NCBI RefSeq assembly: GCF_007991615.1
Contig: NZ_BJYR01000031.1
Span: forward strand, 1-44,761
DNA: 44,761 bases
Reading direction: 5' to 3'
Origin: Novosphingobium sediminis
Lineage (GTDB): Bacteria > Pseudomonadota > Alphaproteobacteria > Sphingomonadales > Sphingomonadaceae
The translations under genes and the position numbers were made by a program. This document shows, piece after piece, positions 35,552 to 44,168 of the stretch; position 1 is the stretch's first letter; each line of letters opens with the position of its first letter. The notes beneath the pieces are model-generated. The model saw only the letters and a program-made list of their open reading frames with translations. It did no database searches and had not been told where the DNA came from.

Positions 35552-38500
35552 TCTTGAGCTCCGTAAGCACGTAGCCATAGGCCTTGGCGAAGTATGTGGG
35601 ATGACGTCGCTCGACGTCTTTCACCGTTAGAATCTGTACCTTGTCGAGCGTGATCCGCCCCATAGCAGCAAAGGCTGCGACAAACGGGGCGTCGAAGACG
35701 CGCATGAGGGATTCGAGAAAATTTTCCTTCGGGAGTAGCTCGCGGAAAGCGGGGCGAAATGGATTGAAGCCACCGGCATCTGTGCTGATGCCCTCGCTCG
35801 TGTGGTCGGTGAAGTGACTGCGCACTTCTTCCCAGGTCGACGGCGAAAAATCGCGGCAAATCAGAGGAGCCAGCTGGGGAGCACGTGCCGCAATTTCATT
35901 CTGGCGCTCAGTGAGTCTGGTCAATGCCCACTGGGGATCATCCAGCCGGGTAACGAGATAGTGCCCTTGGGCCTGGAAAGCTGCATCCCATGCGCCGTAT
36001 GGCAAGAGGATCCAGCTCGAGCAAAGCCCGTCGAACAATTCGAGAATGGTCGACAGGTGCAGCTCTTCACAGCGGTACAGTAGCAGGGGAGCCAGTGCAC
36101 CGGCGTGAACCAATTTGCTGAAGATCTCGAATGTCTGCGGTGGAAGGCCGTTGAGCGACAAGGCCAGTTTCATAACGACCTGGATCGTCTGACTGGCCTC
36201 TGCCGTCGTCGGATCTTGCGCTATTTCGGTAAGGAGGGACTGCAGGTCCTCTTGCGCCTTAAGGAATGGCTGGGCCATGGCCCGGCCGAGCCGGTGCTGC
36301 GGAAGTTCGGGATCAGGATCACCTGAGACAAATTTGGGTCTAGTGAAGACGCGCGAACCCTCACGAAGATAGACGAGCCAATCACCTTTGAGACGCGGCA
36401 AGTGAATAAGTTGGCCACCAAGGCCACTTTGCAGGCCGTCGTAACTGCCAAATTCGAGCTCTTTCTCGGGAGCCCCAAGTGAGCGTCCACACACCCTCAC
36501 ATCCTCACCGACTATAGCGGTTTTTGGGCGCAAGCCTCCATTTGGCTCCCACTCTAAGCTGTTACCAAACTCCGTTACATACCAGTTATCATTGCTCCCG
36601 TTGTGGAAATCGAGCCTGACCTGAGCGTCGATGCCAAGGGGGCGCATGAGAGCTGCAATGTCCGTTCGCAATGCGGACAGGCCAAGCTCCCCATCAATTC
36701 GCCAGTTGGCGTCCAATGCTGCGTCAGCATTATGGGCAACTTCCCCCATCAGGATCGAAGTCGAGGGGACGCGGGCCACCGTGTCACGAAGATCGGCCAG
36801 GCCAAGAACTGCGTCGCGCGGGAGGAGGTCTCCGTCCCAGGTTGTGAGCCATTCCTTCGATTGGAGCGGAACCTTCAGATCGAACGCAGGAGTTTGCGCG
36901 GCGGCCAAGCGTAAGGTCAACACGGCCCGGCGTGGAGGATCAATCCGTATCCGCCAGCTGTGCTTCGAACTCGGTGCTTCGTCGCCAAGTACAGCTGCCC
37001 CGTCCCAACCGCTCAGCTCAATCTCCGAATGAGTCCCGTTGCTCCGCTGCGTCAGCTCAAAGTCAGCGGGCAGAACGAACGCAGTCTGCCGATCGCGCAC
37101 ATGACCTGTTGCACCATCGAGCCAAGCGAATTCGCACAACCCAGGTCCCGCAGCGGCCAGGTCTTCCGACCAGCTGCGTTGGCCTGCAATCCGCCAGCGT
37201 ACCTCTCCCCGAGATGCGACCCGGTTTGAAAGACCATCTGACACCTGCGCATGGAGCGGGTGCTTGAACAGCTGTTCGCCATCCGGTGCCTGTACTCCGG
37301 CAATGGCATTGGCCACGATCGAGAGGCGGTCTTTGCGGTCCGCACTCTGTCCGGTTCGCACAAGGAAACTGTCGCCGTTGCTCTTCTGAGCTATGATTGA
37401 GCCCGCGCACCGGTAAAGACTGCGCCCGGGAGAGAAGGCAAAATCTTCGGGCTCAATCTCGGCGTTGTCGTCTTTTCCTCGAACTGACCAGTCCTCGGGA
37501 ACATCGATAAAAACAGGCTCCGCTTTGTAAGCGCCGGAGCCTTGGCCGATGAGAGCAAAGGTTGTGCGCTGGGCATCTGTGCCGCGCGGTTCGAAGACAC
37601 GCAGCCCGCCGCTCACGGGCTTACCGCCGGGCAGCATAAAACCGCGTGCAAGCCGGTCTCCGCGTGCGTGAAATTCGGCCGTAACCGGTAGGTCGAATGG
37701 AAACTCGATTGCCGCCTCACTTCGCATCGGTCTTGCGATCCAGCGGTTCGCGTCCTCGTGCTCAAGATAGGCAAGTCTGCCGGAAATTCGGTCCGCCAAT
37801 CCATCGGAAGGCTGGAGGAACACGCGTATGTGATCGCTGGGTGAAAGCACGTGGTCCTTGTCGTCCCACCGTCCATCGAGGTGGAAGTCGAGGCACTCAC
37901 GCCAATCTTCGCCGTGCCGAGACATCATCCGGCCAACGCGAATGCTGCCGCTGCTAGAGAGCTTTTTTGCTTCCAGCAGCGTATCGATCAAACCCGCCGC
38001 CGCCCCATCCAGGGTCATTGGCAATTCATCGCGCCAATCCTCGTAGGCCTGGTCCAGCCGCGCCGAGTAAGGACGGCCATCGGCCGGCACTTCCTTGGCA
38101 ACGAATGCACGCAATTCGACGATCTTGAGCGCCAGCTCGCCGCAGATCGCGTACATTTCCTGGCTGCGCCAGATCGTCGGCAGCAGGTATTCATTCCGTT
38201 CGCAAATGGCGACTGCGGAGCCAATGTCCTGCACATCAGCGCCCAAAAGCTCGCCAACAGCCCGTTCGAGAAACTTTCTTGGCCAGCTTGCGCCACTTGC
38301 CATTGCGGCGGCCGGGAACCCGCCCTGACGCGCGAGATTGGAGAGACGCTGGTTTCCGTGCGCCGTGATCAGTGGTTCAACGCCCCAGGCATCGAAACCG
38401 CGATCTGCGAGTGCCCGCCATTCTGACTGTGAGAGCTGAAGCCCCAAAACCGCTTCGATATCGGCCCATCGTTGCATCCCGCCCTGGTATGAGCGCCGGA

Positions 38501-38879
38501 ACCAGTCTGCAGCCCACATGACGAAAGCTGGAGCAAGTGACGGCCGAAGCAAGTCTGATGAGAGATTGGCAGAGAGCTTCGCTTCGATCCGCTGAAAAAT
38601 TCCCGGTCCGAGCTTGTAGCGATAAAGTGGGACGCCAGTTGGGCGCGGTAGACCAAGGTCCCCGCAGGTCGCACCCAAAGGATGTGGTCCGCTATCTGCT
38701 GCCCTGGCCAGCTGGATCGCCCGGATCATCATAATACGCGAACCGCCGCTTGCGTGAATGTCTGCGGCAATCTTACGCAATTGAGCTGAGTCGTAGCGCG
38801 CAGCTTCGATTTCAGACTTGAAATCGCGTCCGTCCATTCCCGCGCTCACCCCTGGCACCTTCGCATTTTCGGATGCCAA
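35541..38879 (-). CDS. druH: DruH-like large protein (Druantia type III)
   Basis: A 1112-residue protein without any domain I can name. The N-terminal 250 residues are helical and rich in Arg and Trp. The middle (about 400-900) looks beta-rich with repeated short strands, and the end is helical again. Cysteines are few. It is named by context: a two-gene set of a protein of about 1100 residues followed by a DruE helicase of about 2000 is the layout of Druantia type III. The first ATG at 38879 has little ribosome-site support; Met15 (38837) has AGGGGTGAG seven bases upstream and is a fair alternative. A 67-bp gap separates it from zorD. Confidence 0.72.
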   Translation of the reverse strand: MASENAKVPGVSAGMDGRDFKSEIEAARYDSAQLRKIAADIHASGGSRIMMIRAIQLARAADSGPHPLGATCGDLGLPRPTGVPLYRYKLGPGIFQRIEAKLSANLSSDLLRPSLAPAFVMWAADWFRRSYQGGMQRWADIEAVLGLQLSQSEWRALADRGFDAWGVEPLITAHGNQRLSNLARQGGFPAAAMASGASWPRKFLERAVGELLGADVQDIGSAVAICERNEYLLPTIWRSQEMYAICGELALKIVELRAFVAKEVPADGRPYSARLDQAYEDWRDELPMTLDGAAAGLIDTLLEAKKLSSSGSIRVGRMMSRHGEDWRECLDFHLDGRWDDKDHVLSPSDHIRVFLQPSDGLADRISGRLAYLEHEDANRWIARPMRSEAAIEFPFDLPVTAEFHARGDRLARGFMLPGGKPVSGGLRVFEPRGTDAQRTTFALIGQGSGAYKAEPVFIDVPEDWSVRGKDDNAEIEPEDFAFSPGRSLYRCAGSIIAQKSNGDSFLVRTGQSADRKDRLSIVANAIAGVQAPDGEQLFKHPLHAQVSDGLSNRVASRGEVRWRIAGQRSWSEDLAAAGPGLCEFAWLDGATGHVRDRQTAFVLPADFELTQRSNGTHSEIELSGWDGAAVLGDEAPSSKHSWRIRIDPPRRAVLTLRLAAAQTPAFDLKVPLQSKEWLTTWDGDLLPRDAVLGLADLRDTVARVPSTSILMGEVAHNADAALDANWRIDGELGLSALRTDIAALMRPLGIDAQVRLDFHNGSNDNWYVTEFGNSLEWEPNGGLRPKTAIVGEDVRVCGRSLGAPEKELEFGSYDGLQSGLGGQLIHLPRLKGDWLVYLREGSRVFTRPKFVSGDPDPELPQHRLGRAMAQPFLKAQEDLQSLLTEIAQDPTTAEASQTIQVVMKLALSLNGLPPQTFEIFSKLVHAGALAPLLLYRCEELHLSTILELFDGLCSSWILLPYGAWDAAFQAQGHYLVTRLDDPQWALTRLTERQNEIAARAPQLAPLICRDFSPSTWEEVRSHFTDHTSEGISTDAGGFNPFRPAFRELLPKENFLESLMRVFDAPFVAAFAAMGRITLDKVQILTVKDVERRHPTYFAKAYGYVLTELKNDR

Positions 38880-38946
38880 ACAACACCCACACTTACCGCA
38901 ACATCTCTGAATGTTACTTCGTAATCAATGATGACGGTCAGGCTTA
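38880..38946 (-). other. 67-bp gap between zorD and druH
   Basis: The only break in an otherwise overlapping run from zorB to druE. The minus strand shows TTGATT, a fair -35, followed by about 17 bases but no good -10. No hairpin is evident. It may carry a weak promoter for druHE, or the two systems may be read as one transcript. Confidence 0.3.
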
Positions 38947-41900
38947 TCAGTTCATTGCCCGAGAACCGGAAGTCGAACCTTCGTAAAAGGCATTCACAAC
39001 ACAAGACCAGCGCGCATTCATGACGCCGTCGATACCCCGTCCAAGATCCCAGATGACGGTATCGCCTTTCTCAAGCCTAGCCCTGACAAAGCGATCGTGC
39101 AGGTCACCTACCGACCGCCGCGATTTCTGCGCCAGATGGAGGGGAACGGAGGCCAGCATCCGCTTCCAGCGATTTTCTAGGTCTTCCCGCTGGTCACGCG
39201 TGCTCTCTGGGTCACGGGTCTGCACGGAATCGGCGTCGAAAGTCACGATTTGCACCGCAGCGATTTCCGATGCGAGCTGTTCAAAGCGGCCGATGAAATT
39301 GATCAGGCGGCTCCGAGCTTGTTCGTCAGCGCAACAATAAGGATCCTGGATTTCGAGCCGATCAATGCGTGCGTTGCGCACGTACTGCTCGAAAATCGTC
39401 CAGTCGCGTTGTCCATATTGTTCAAACACGACTCGCTGAACAAAAGGAACGCGCGCTTCGGCTGTTTCCACGGGGCTGCGGACTGAAAGAATGGGCCGCC
39501 GGTTCGAGCGCTCGGCGCCATTAGGCGCAGCATCTTCAGGATCAGATTGGGATTGTGAACGCGACGTTCCGCCCAAAGCCGGTTCGGCCGCGCTCGCAGA
39601 ATTCGGGCCATGGCCCGGATCACTGGGTGTGCTTTCGCTCGAGAATCCAAGAGTACGGGCAATTTCCTCCTCGCCAGTCGGATCTTCGATCGCCGGGTTC
39701 GCCACTTGAGGCGCAGGCTCGTCTGGCTCTCGAGTGCTTGCGCTGTGATGGAGGTCGTCAATGTCCGTTGCCGCTTGCGCGGCGGCGGCAAACGAACTGC
39801 TCTGATCCCGGCTTTCCGCAGGGCGTCCGTCAAGAACGTCGGAAAGCAGGTCCTCCACGTCACGATCGCTCTCCGGCGGCATGAGCAGGCCGCGGCTCAG
39901 CAAACGCTTGCGTTCCATCAGAGCGTCGAGACGCTGGTCGAAACTCGAAGGGCCGATCACTACATCCGGATGGACAGCCATCGGGATGTGGATGGTCACT
40001 GGTCTCGTCTGACCGATCCGGTAAGCCCTGTCAGTCGCTTGATCCTCGACAGCCGGATTCCACCAGCGGGACAGATGGATCACATTGTTTGCGGCGGTGA
40101 TCGTGAGGCCTACGCCGCCAGCTTTGGGAGACAGGATGAGAACGTCGAACGAGGCCGGCGAGCTCTGGAAGGTGGTGACCATTTCCTGACGCTTATGGCC
40201 CGCAACCTGCCCGCTGATGCACATCGGGCGACGTTCAAGGGCAAAGCGCTCCTGAATTGCCATCGCGAGGAAGGCCTGCATCTCGAGATCTTCGCAGAAT
40301 AGCAGAGCCTTTTCGCCGCGCTGCTTGACCTCCTCCAGGATTTCGAAGGTCTTCTTGAGCCGCGCAGATTGCCCGATGTAGTCGTCGATGTTCGAAATTC
40401 CGCGCGGCGGCGACGGATGGAGCGATGTGCCGCGCAGCATATGCAGCACTTTGAGCATCGCACCCTGTTCGCCGCTCTCTCGTAGCGCTCGCGCTCTGGC
40501 CAACACGAGGTCGTAGGCCTGCGCTTGAGCCGCCGGCATTTCGACCGGATATTTGCGAGCCCTTTTCTCCGGCAGCCCGGTCAGGATTTCGTCCTTCATC
40601 CGACGCAGCATGAAAGGCGGAAGTTCCTTGTCGCGCTCAATCAGTCGGTGCTGCAGTTCGCCAAGGCACTGAAGATCGTTGGCCGGGAAACTATTCTCGA
40701 ATTCCCGGCTTGAGCCGAGGAAGCCTGGATAGACGGTATCGGTAATCGACCACAGGTCCTGCAACCGGTTCTCGACCGGTGTGCCCGTCATGGCGATCTG
40801 GATTGTGCCGTTCAGTGCCTTTGCCGCGCGGGTCATTTGGCTGGCAGGATTCTTGAGTTTTTGAATTTCATCGTAGACGATTGCCGCGAATGGAATGCGT
40901 GCGAAGCTCATGTGGTAATCGCGCATTGTCTCGTAGGTCGTCAGGACGATCCCAGCGTCATTCCATTCGGACACATCGAGGCGCGAGGTTCCCCCGCGAA
41001 TGTCGCTCCCAGCTTCAAGACGAAAATTGCGCAGGTTATCACCGAAGGCTTCGACGACAGGACCCAAGAGCTCTGCTTCGATGTGCTGCGAAAGCTCCGT
41101 CTGCCAATTTCGCAGAAGACCGGTAGGTGCGATGATCAAAACGGGCTTCTGTTGAGGCGACCTGCTGCGCAACCAGAGAAGGAATATGAGTGCCTGGAAG
41201 GTCTTTCCGAGCCCCATGTCATCGGCGAGCAAGACGCCTGGCATTCGGCGTTCCCAGGCCTCGGCAAACCAGGCAAAAGCCTCTACCTGGTGAGGCTTTG
41301 GCTCTGACTTCAGGCCCTTGGGGAGTCCGGGAGCTTTGAAATCCTGCACTTCTTTGTCGGGACGAGGCAGCCGCGCATAGTCCAGCTGCTCGAAATTCTC
41401 TCCGACCTGAAGGAAGAAGATTTCGACGCTCTCGCGCTCGGTTCTATCCGAAGCGCGTCCCTCGACCTCAAGAGAAATCTCACGTTCGAGATCAGCAATT
41501 GCCCGCGCAGCCTGCAGTGTCGCAGGCGTTGCGGGTATGCTTTCGTCACGCCAGGCGATCGCTTCCTTGCCTGCGTCAATCGCTGTCTCGACTTCGCTTG
41601 CAATCGTCTCGGCTTCACCTGGAGCCAACTCGACATGCCGAGCATCGGGAGGTTCCCCGATCCGTAATCCGAACCCCTCGGGCAACCAGCTATTCGGCTT
41701 GGGCTTGATCCAGGGAAGGACGGGCTTTTGCCAGACTTCGATCCCGCTGACGCGCTCTGAAAATTGCTGGGTCTCAATGAAGAGCCGATCAGCCGCCTCG
41801 TCATCGCCTGCTGCGTCCAGCTTGAGCTCTTCGCGCAAGACACGTTGTGGCGAACGCAGAAATTCGCGCTTTTCCTGGGAGGTGCCCACCTGCTTCGCGC

Positions 41901-42762
41901 GGACGATGTCGAGGGCTTTGCCCAGCATCGGGTCGAGGAACAGGAGCGTCCCGTCTGAAAGCAGGTAGCTTCGCCGCCCACCGTCCTGGCCCCGGAATCT
42001 GCGTTGGAAGTGCAGATTTTCCTGCGGAGTTAACAGCGACGCTTCTTCTTCGTTGACCAGGTCACCTTCAGCGCTTTCGCCTGCGTTTCTCGAGAAGAGG
42101 ACTGGGTCGAAATCGAAACGCCCATGGTCGGTTTTCGCGTTGAGTGAAAAATTTGCGGCATAGGCAATTCGGACACGCTCGAGAAAGCCGTCGGCCTCGA
42201 TACCGGTGCCGATGCTGTCTCCGAGCTTGGAACGAAGCTCGGCGAAGGCAGCGCGGCGCTGATCGGCATCATCAGTCGCATTGACCGCAAGTGCGGACTG
42301 AAACACCGAGAAGATCGGCTCGGGGATTCGTCCGACACGCCCGCCCTCGCGCAGACGTGCTCCAGCAATGTCGGCGCGAACCGGCAGACCACCACGGCGG
42401 ACCCATTTCGTATCGACTTTGATCGTTCCTTCAGCGAGCGAACCTCCCGAGTTGAGCTGAAGGGTCAAAGGAGTGGCTGGCGGAAGGCCGAGAGCGAATG
42501 CGTCAGCCTCATCAAGTTGTGCGACGATCTGCGGAGGAATAACCATTCCTTCCGCTTCCTCGCAAATCTGTTCGTCAGCATCGAGTGCGCGAGCCAGCGC
42601 AAGAGCGGCTTGACCCGCTTCGGGTGCAACTCTGGTCCAATCCGCGACCGGAACCATTACACTTGAAGCGCGGCGAAAGAGCCCACCCGGCTGCTCGAGC
42701 AACAACGCAATCGTCTCGCCACCGCTCTCATGCTGCGTGGCAATGAATTTGGTCGTCACCAT
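38947..42762 (-). CDS. zorD: ZorD-like SNF2 helicase with C-terminal MIT_C-like domain (Zorya type I)
   Basis: A 1271-residue protein. Residues 1-490 form a ZorD-type N-terminal region of unknown structure. The SNF2 motor follows: ADDMGLGKT with Lys520, DEIQ at 631-634, MTGTPVENRLQDLWS, and motif VI QATDRAYRIGQ at 908-918. A disordered Ser/Pro/acid-rich linker covers about 985-1110. The C-terminus (about 1119-1255) resembles MIT_C: FEQYVRNARIDRLEIQDPY with DPY at 1140-1142, then LHDRFVRA with HDR at 1222-1224, and DLGRGIDG. Zorya ZorD acts as the DNA-attacking effector downstream of the ZorAB motor. The ATG at 42762 overlaps the zorC stop by 7 nt; the upstream ATG at 42855 lies inside zorC and is rejected. 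Confidence 0.88.
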   Translation of the reverse strand: MVTTKFIATQHESGGETIALLLEQPGGLFRRASSVMVPVADWTRVAPEAGQAALALARALDADEQICEEAEGMVIPPQIVAQLDEADAFALGLPPATPLTLQLNSGGSLAEGTIKVDTKWVRRGGLPVRADIAGARLREGGRVGRIPEPIFSVFQSALAVNATDDADQRRAAFAELRSKLGDSIGTGIEADGFLERVRIAYAANFSLNAKTDHGRFDFDPVLFSRNAGESAEGDLVNEEEASLLTPQENLHFQRRFRGQDGGRRSYLLSDGTLLFLDPMLGKALDIVRAKQVGTSQEKREFLRSPQRVLREELKLDAAGDDEAADRLFIETQQFSERVSGIEVWQKPVLPWIKPKPNSWLPEGFGLRIGEPPDARHVELAPGEAETIASEVETAIDAGKEAIAWRDESIPATPATLQAARAIADLEREISLEVEGRASDRTERESVEIFFLQVGENFEQLDYARLPRPDKEVQDFKAPGLPKGLKSEPKPHQVEAFAWFAEAWERRMPGVLLADDMGLGKTFQALIFLLWLRSRSPQQKPVLIIAPTGLLRNWQTELSQHIEAELLGPVVEAFGDNLRNFRLEAGSDIRGGTSRLDVSEWNDAGIVLTTYETMRDYHMSFARIPFAAIVYDEIQKLKNPASQMTRAAKALNGTIQIAMTGTPVENRLQDLWSITDTVYPGFLGSSREFENSFPANDLQCLGELQHRLIERDKELPPFMLRRMKDEILTGLPEKRARKYPVEMPAAQAQAYDLVLARARALRESGEQGAMLKVLHMLRGTSLHPSPPRGISNIDDYIGQSARLKKTFEILEEVKQRGEKALLFCEDLEMQAFLAMAIQERFALERRPMCISGQVAGHKRQEMVTTFQSSPASFDVLILSPKAGGVGLTITAANNVIHLSRWWNPAVEDQATDRAYRIGQTRPVTIHIPMAVHPDVVIGPSSFDQRLDALMERKRLLSRGLLMPPESDRDVEDLLSDVLDGRPAESRDQSSSFAAAAQAATDIDDLHHSASTREPDEPAPQVANPAIEDPTGEEEIARTLGFSSESTPSDPGHGPNSASAAEPALGGTSRSQSQSDPEDAAPNGAERSNRRPILSVRSPVETAEARVPFVQRVVFEQYGQRDWTIFEQYVRNARIDRLEIQDPYCCADEQARSRLINFIGRFEQLASEIAAVQIVTFDADSVQTRDPESTRDQREDLENRWKRMLASVPLHLAQKSRRSVGDLHDRFVRARLEKGDTVIWDLGRGIDGVMNARWSCVVNAFYEGSTSGSRAMN

Positions 42763-44168
42763 CTGTCGTTCCAGTTGCGCCCGCGGCCTCTCCCGAAACG
42801 GGGATGCGTGATTGAGGTGCGCCGATGAATGATGCCGGCGAATTTTCCTTCCCAACCCGGGCTTGCTGGGACATGCGACTCGTATTCGAAATCCGAGCGC
42901 CCTTGAGTGGTACGCAGCTTTCCGCCGTCATAAATCTTCGCGTAGAGTTTTGGAGCTCCGGGGTCGGTGTCGGTCCAGAAGCGACAGGACCCGTTGTCGC
43001 TCCACTCAGAGATACGCAGATCGCCAATCTGCATGATAATTGAGGAGGACGAGGCGGGCCCACCCCGGATCATGCCATATTCCGGTCGTTCGCCGCTCTG
43101 ACGAATGAGGTCTTCGATCGTGTTTCGTGCCCGGATCCCGAGGGCAGGCCAGGCATCGCTCACAAGGCCCTCGTCGAGATATGCCATCCAGAATTTCTCA
43201 CGTTGCGCCCACTGATCCGGTCGATCCGTCGTTTTTGCGATCGCGCGAAAGAACTCGCGCATGGCAACTTCAGTAAGCCAACGCTTGAAAACCTGCGTGA
43301 CCTCGCGCGCACGTTCTTCGCCAATCGACGCGGCGAGCGAACGCTTGATCTGTTCCCAACGGTTCGATTTGAGCTGAAAGCGCGGGTCACCGACCTGAAT
43401 GAGCAGAAACTCGGAAATTGCCTTTCTATGCTCGGGTTCAGGTTTGGTCCCGATCCATGGTTCGAGTAGGGCGCGGACAACCAACTCCAACTGTCCCGCC
43501 TGCGCCTCTTTATCAAACATACGGAGAATATTGCGCTGAGGGCCGACTGCTTCGGAAGGGCGAAGCACTGCGGTGGCTTTGCAGGCTTCGGCAAAAGTGG
43601 CCTGACCAAACCCGCTCGCTGAAAGGTTTGAGCCAAGGCCCGTCTCGCGCATTAGAAGGGCTATGCCATCCGCATCGCGCGCAACAAAATCGCGCGCCAC
43701 TTTCGTTGGTCCGATTTGCGGTTTGAACAGGTCCCATCGAGCGCCGCGCTCGCACCAAGCCCAGTCATGCCGCCCGGCAGCGCGGGAGGCCGCTTCTGCA
43801 AGCTTGGGCATAATCGAGCGGCCAGTAGGGAAATAGGTAAAGTAGCCATCGATCACAGCCTGGTCGGAACTGCGCCGATGATCGACATCGGCGCGTTCAA
43901 GCGCTGCCACGCCCAGATCATCGAATTCCGAGTCACACCAAGCACCGCGCAGGACCCGGTTAAGCTGAAACCGCGGCAAACTATTTGCGCCCGTATCGGC
44001 CGCTCCTCGCAGAAATGGCTTAAGCTCAACGACGGGCTCTGCTTCGCCGACACTTGCATCGAGTTTAGCCAATTGCCGCTGCAACTCGGTCTGTATCGTA
44101 GGAGGTTTCGCCAGTCCTGCCGATGCCAGGGCCTCCATTCTCGCGATTGCGGACCGCAGCGAGCTCAT
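42756..44168 (-). CDS. zorC: ZorC, EH-signature protein (Zorya type I)
   Basis: A 470-residue protein assigned to ZorC, the EH-signature-domain protein that defines Zorya type I with ZorD. It is largely helical. The middle contains KRWLTEVAMREFFRAIAKTT and QREKFWMAYLDEG at about residues 290-330. The C-terminal beta-rich stretch has ISEWSDNGSCRFW and YESHVPASPGWEGKF, which fits the family end with its conserved His. ZorC is thought to bind DNA and work with ZorD. It overlaps zorB by 4 nt (ATGA) and zorD by 7 nt. Identity rests on these phrases and on the zorB-zorC-zorD order. Confidence 0.82.
   Translation of the reverse strand: MSSLRSAIARMEALASAGLAKPPTIQTELQRQLAKLDASVGEAEPVVELKPFLRGAADTGANSLPRFQLNRVLRGAWCDSEFDDLGVAALERADVDHRRSSDQAVIDGYFTYFPTGRSIMPKLAEAASRAAGRHDWAWCERGARWDLFKPQIGPTKVARDFVARDADGIALLMRETGLGSNLSASGFGQATFAEACKATAVLRPSEAVGPQRNILRMFDKEAQAGQLELVVRALLEPWIGTKPEPEHRKAISEFLLIQVGDPRFQLKSNRWEQIKRSLAASIGEERAREVTQVFKRWLTEVAMREFFRAIAKTTDRPDQWAQREKFWMAYLDEGLVSDAWPALGIRARNTIEDLIRQSGERPEYGMIRGGPASSSSIIMQIGDLRISEWSDNGSCRFWTDTDPGAPKLYAKIYDGGKLRTTQGRSDFEYESHVPASPGWEGKFAGIIHRRTSITHPRFGRGRGRNWNDRW

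Noticed and set aside
40861..40872. DEIQ instead of DEAH in the ZorD motor, suspected as a defect
   Set aside because: SNF2-type motors often have DExQ followed by KLKN or IKN at this place, and the catalytic Asp-Glu pair is present.
42763..42855. Upstream start for zorD at 42855
   Set aside because: It would overlap zorC by 100 bases and adds 31 Arg/His-rich residues read from within zorC. The ATG at 42762, overlapping the zorC stop by 7 nt, fits the island's pattern.
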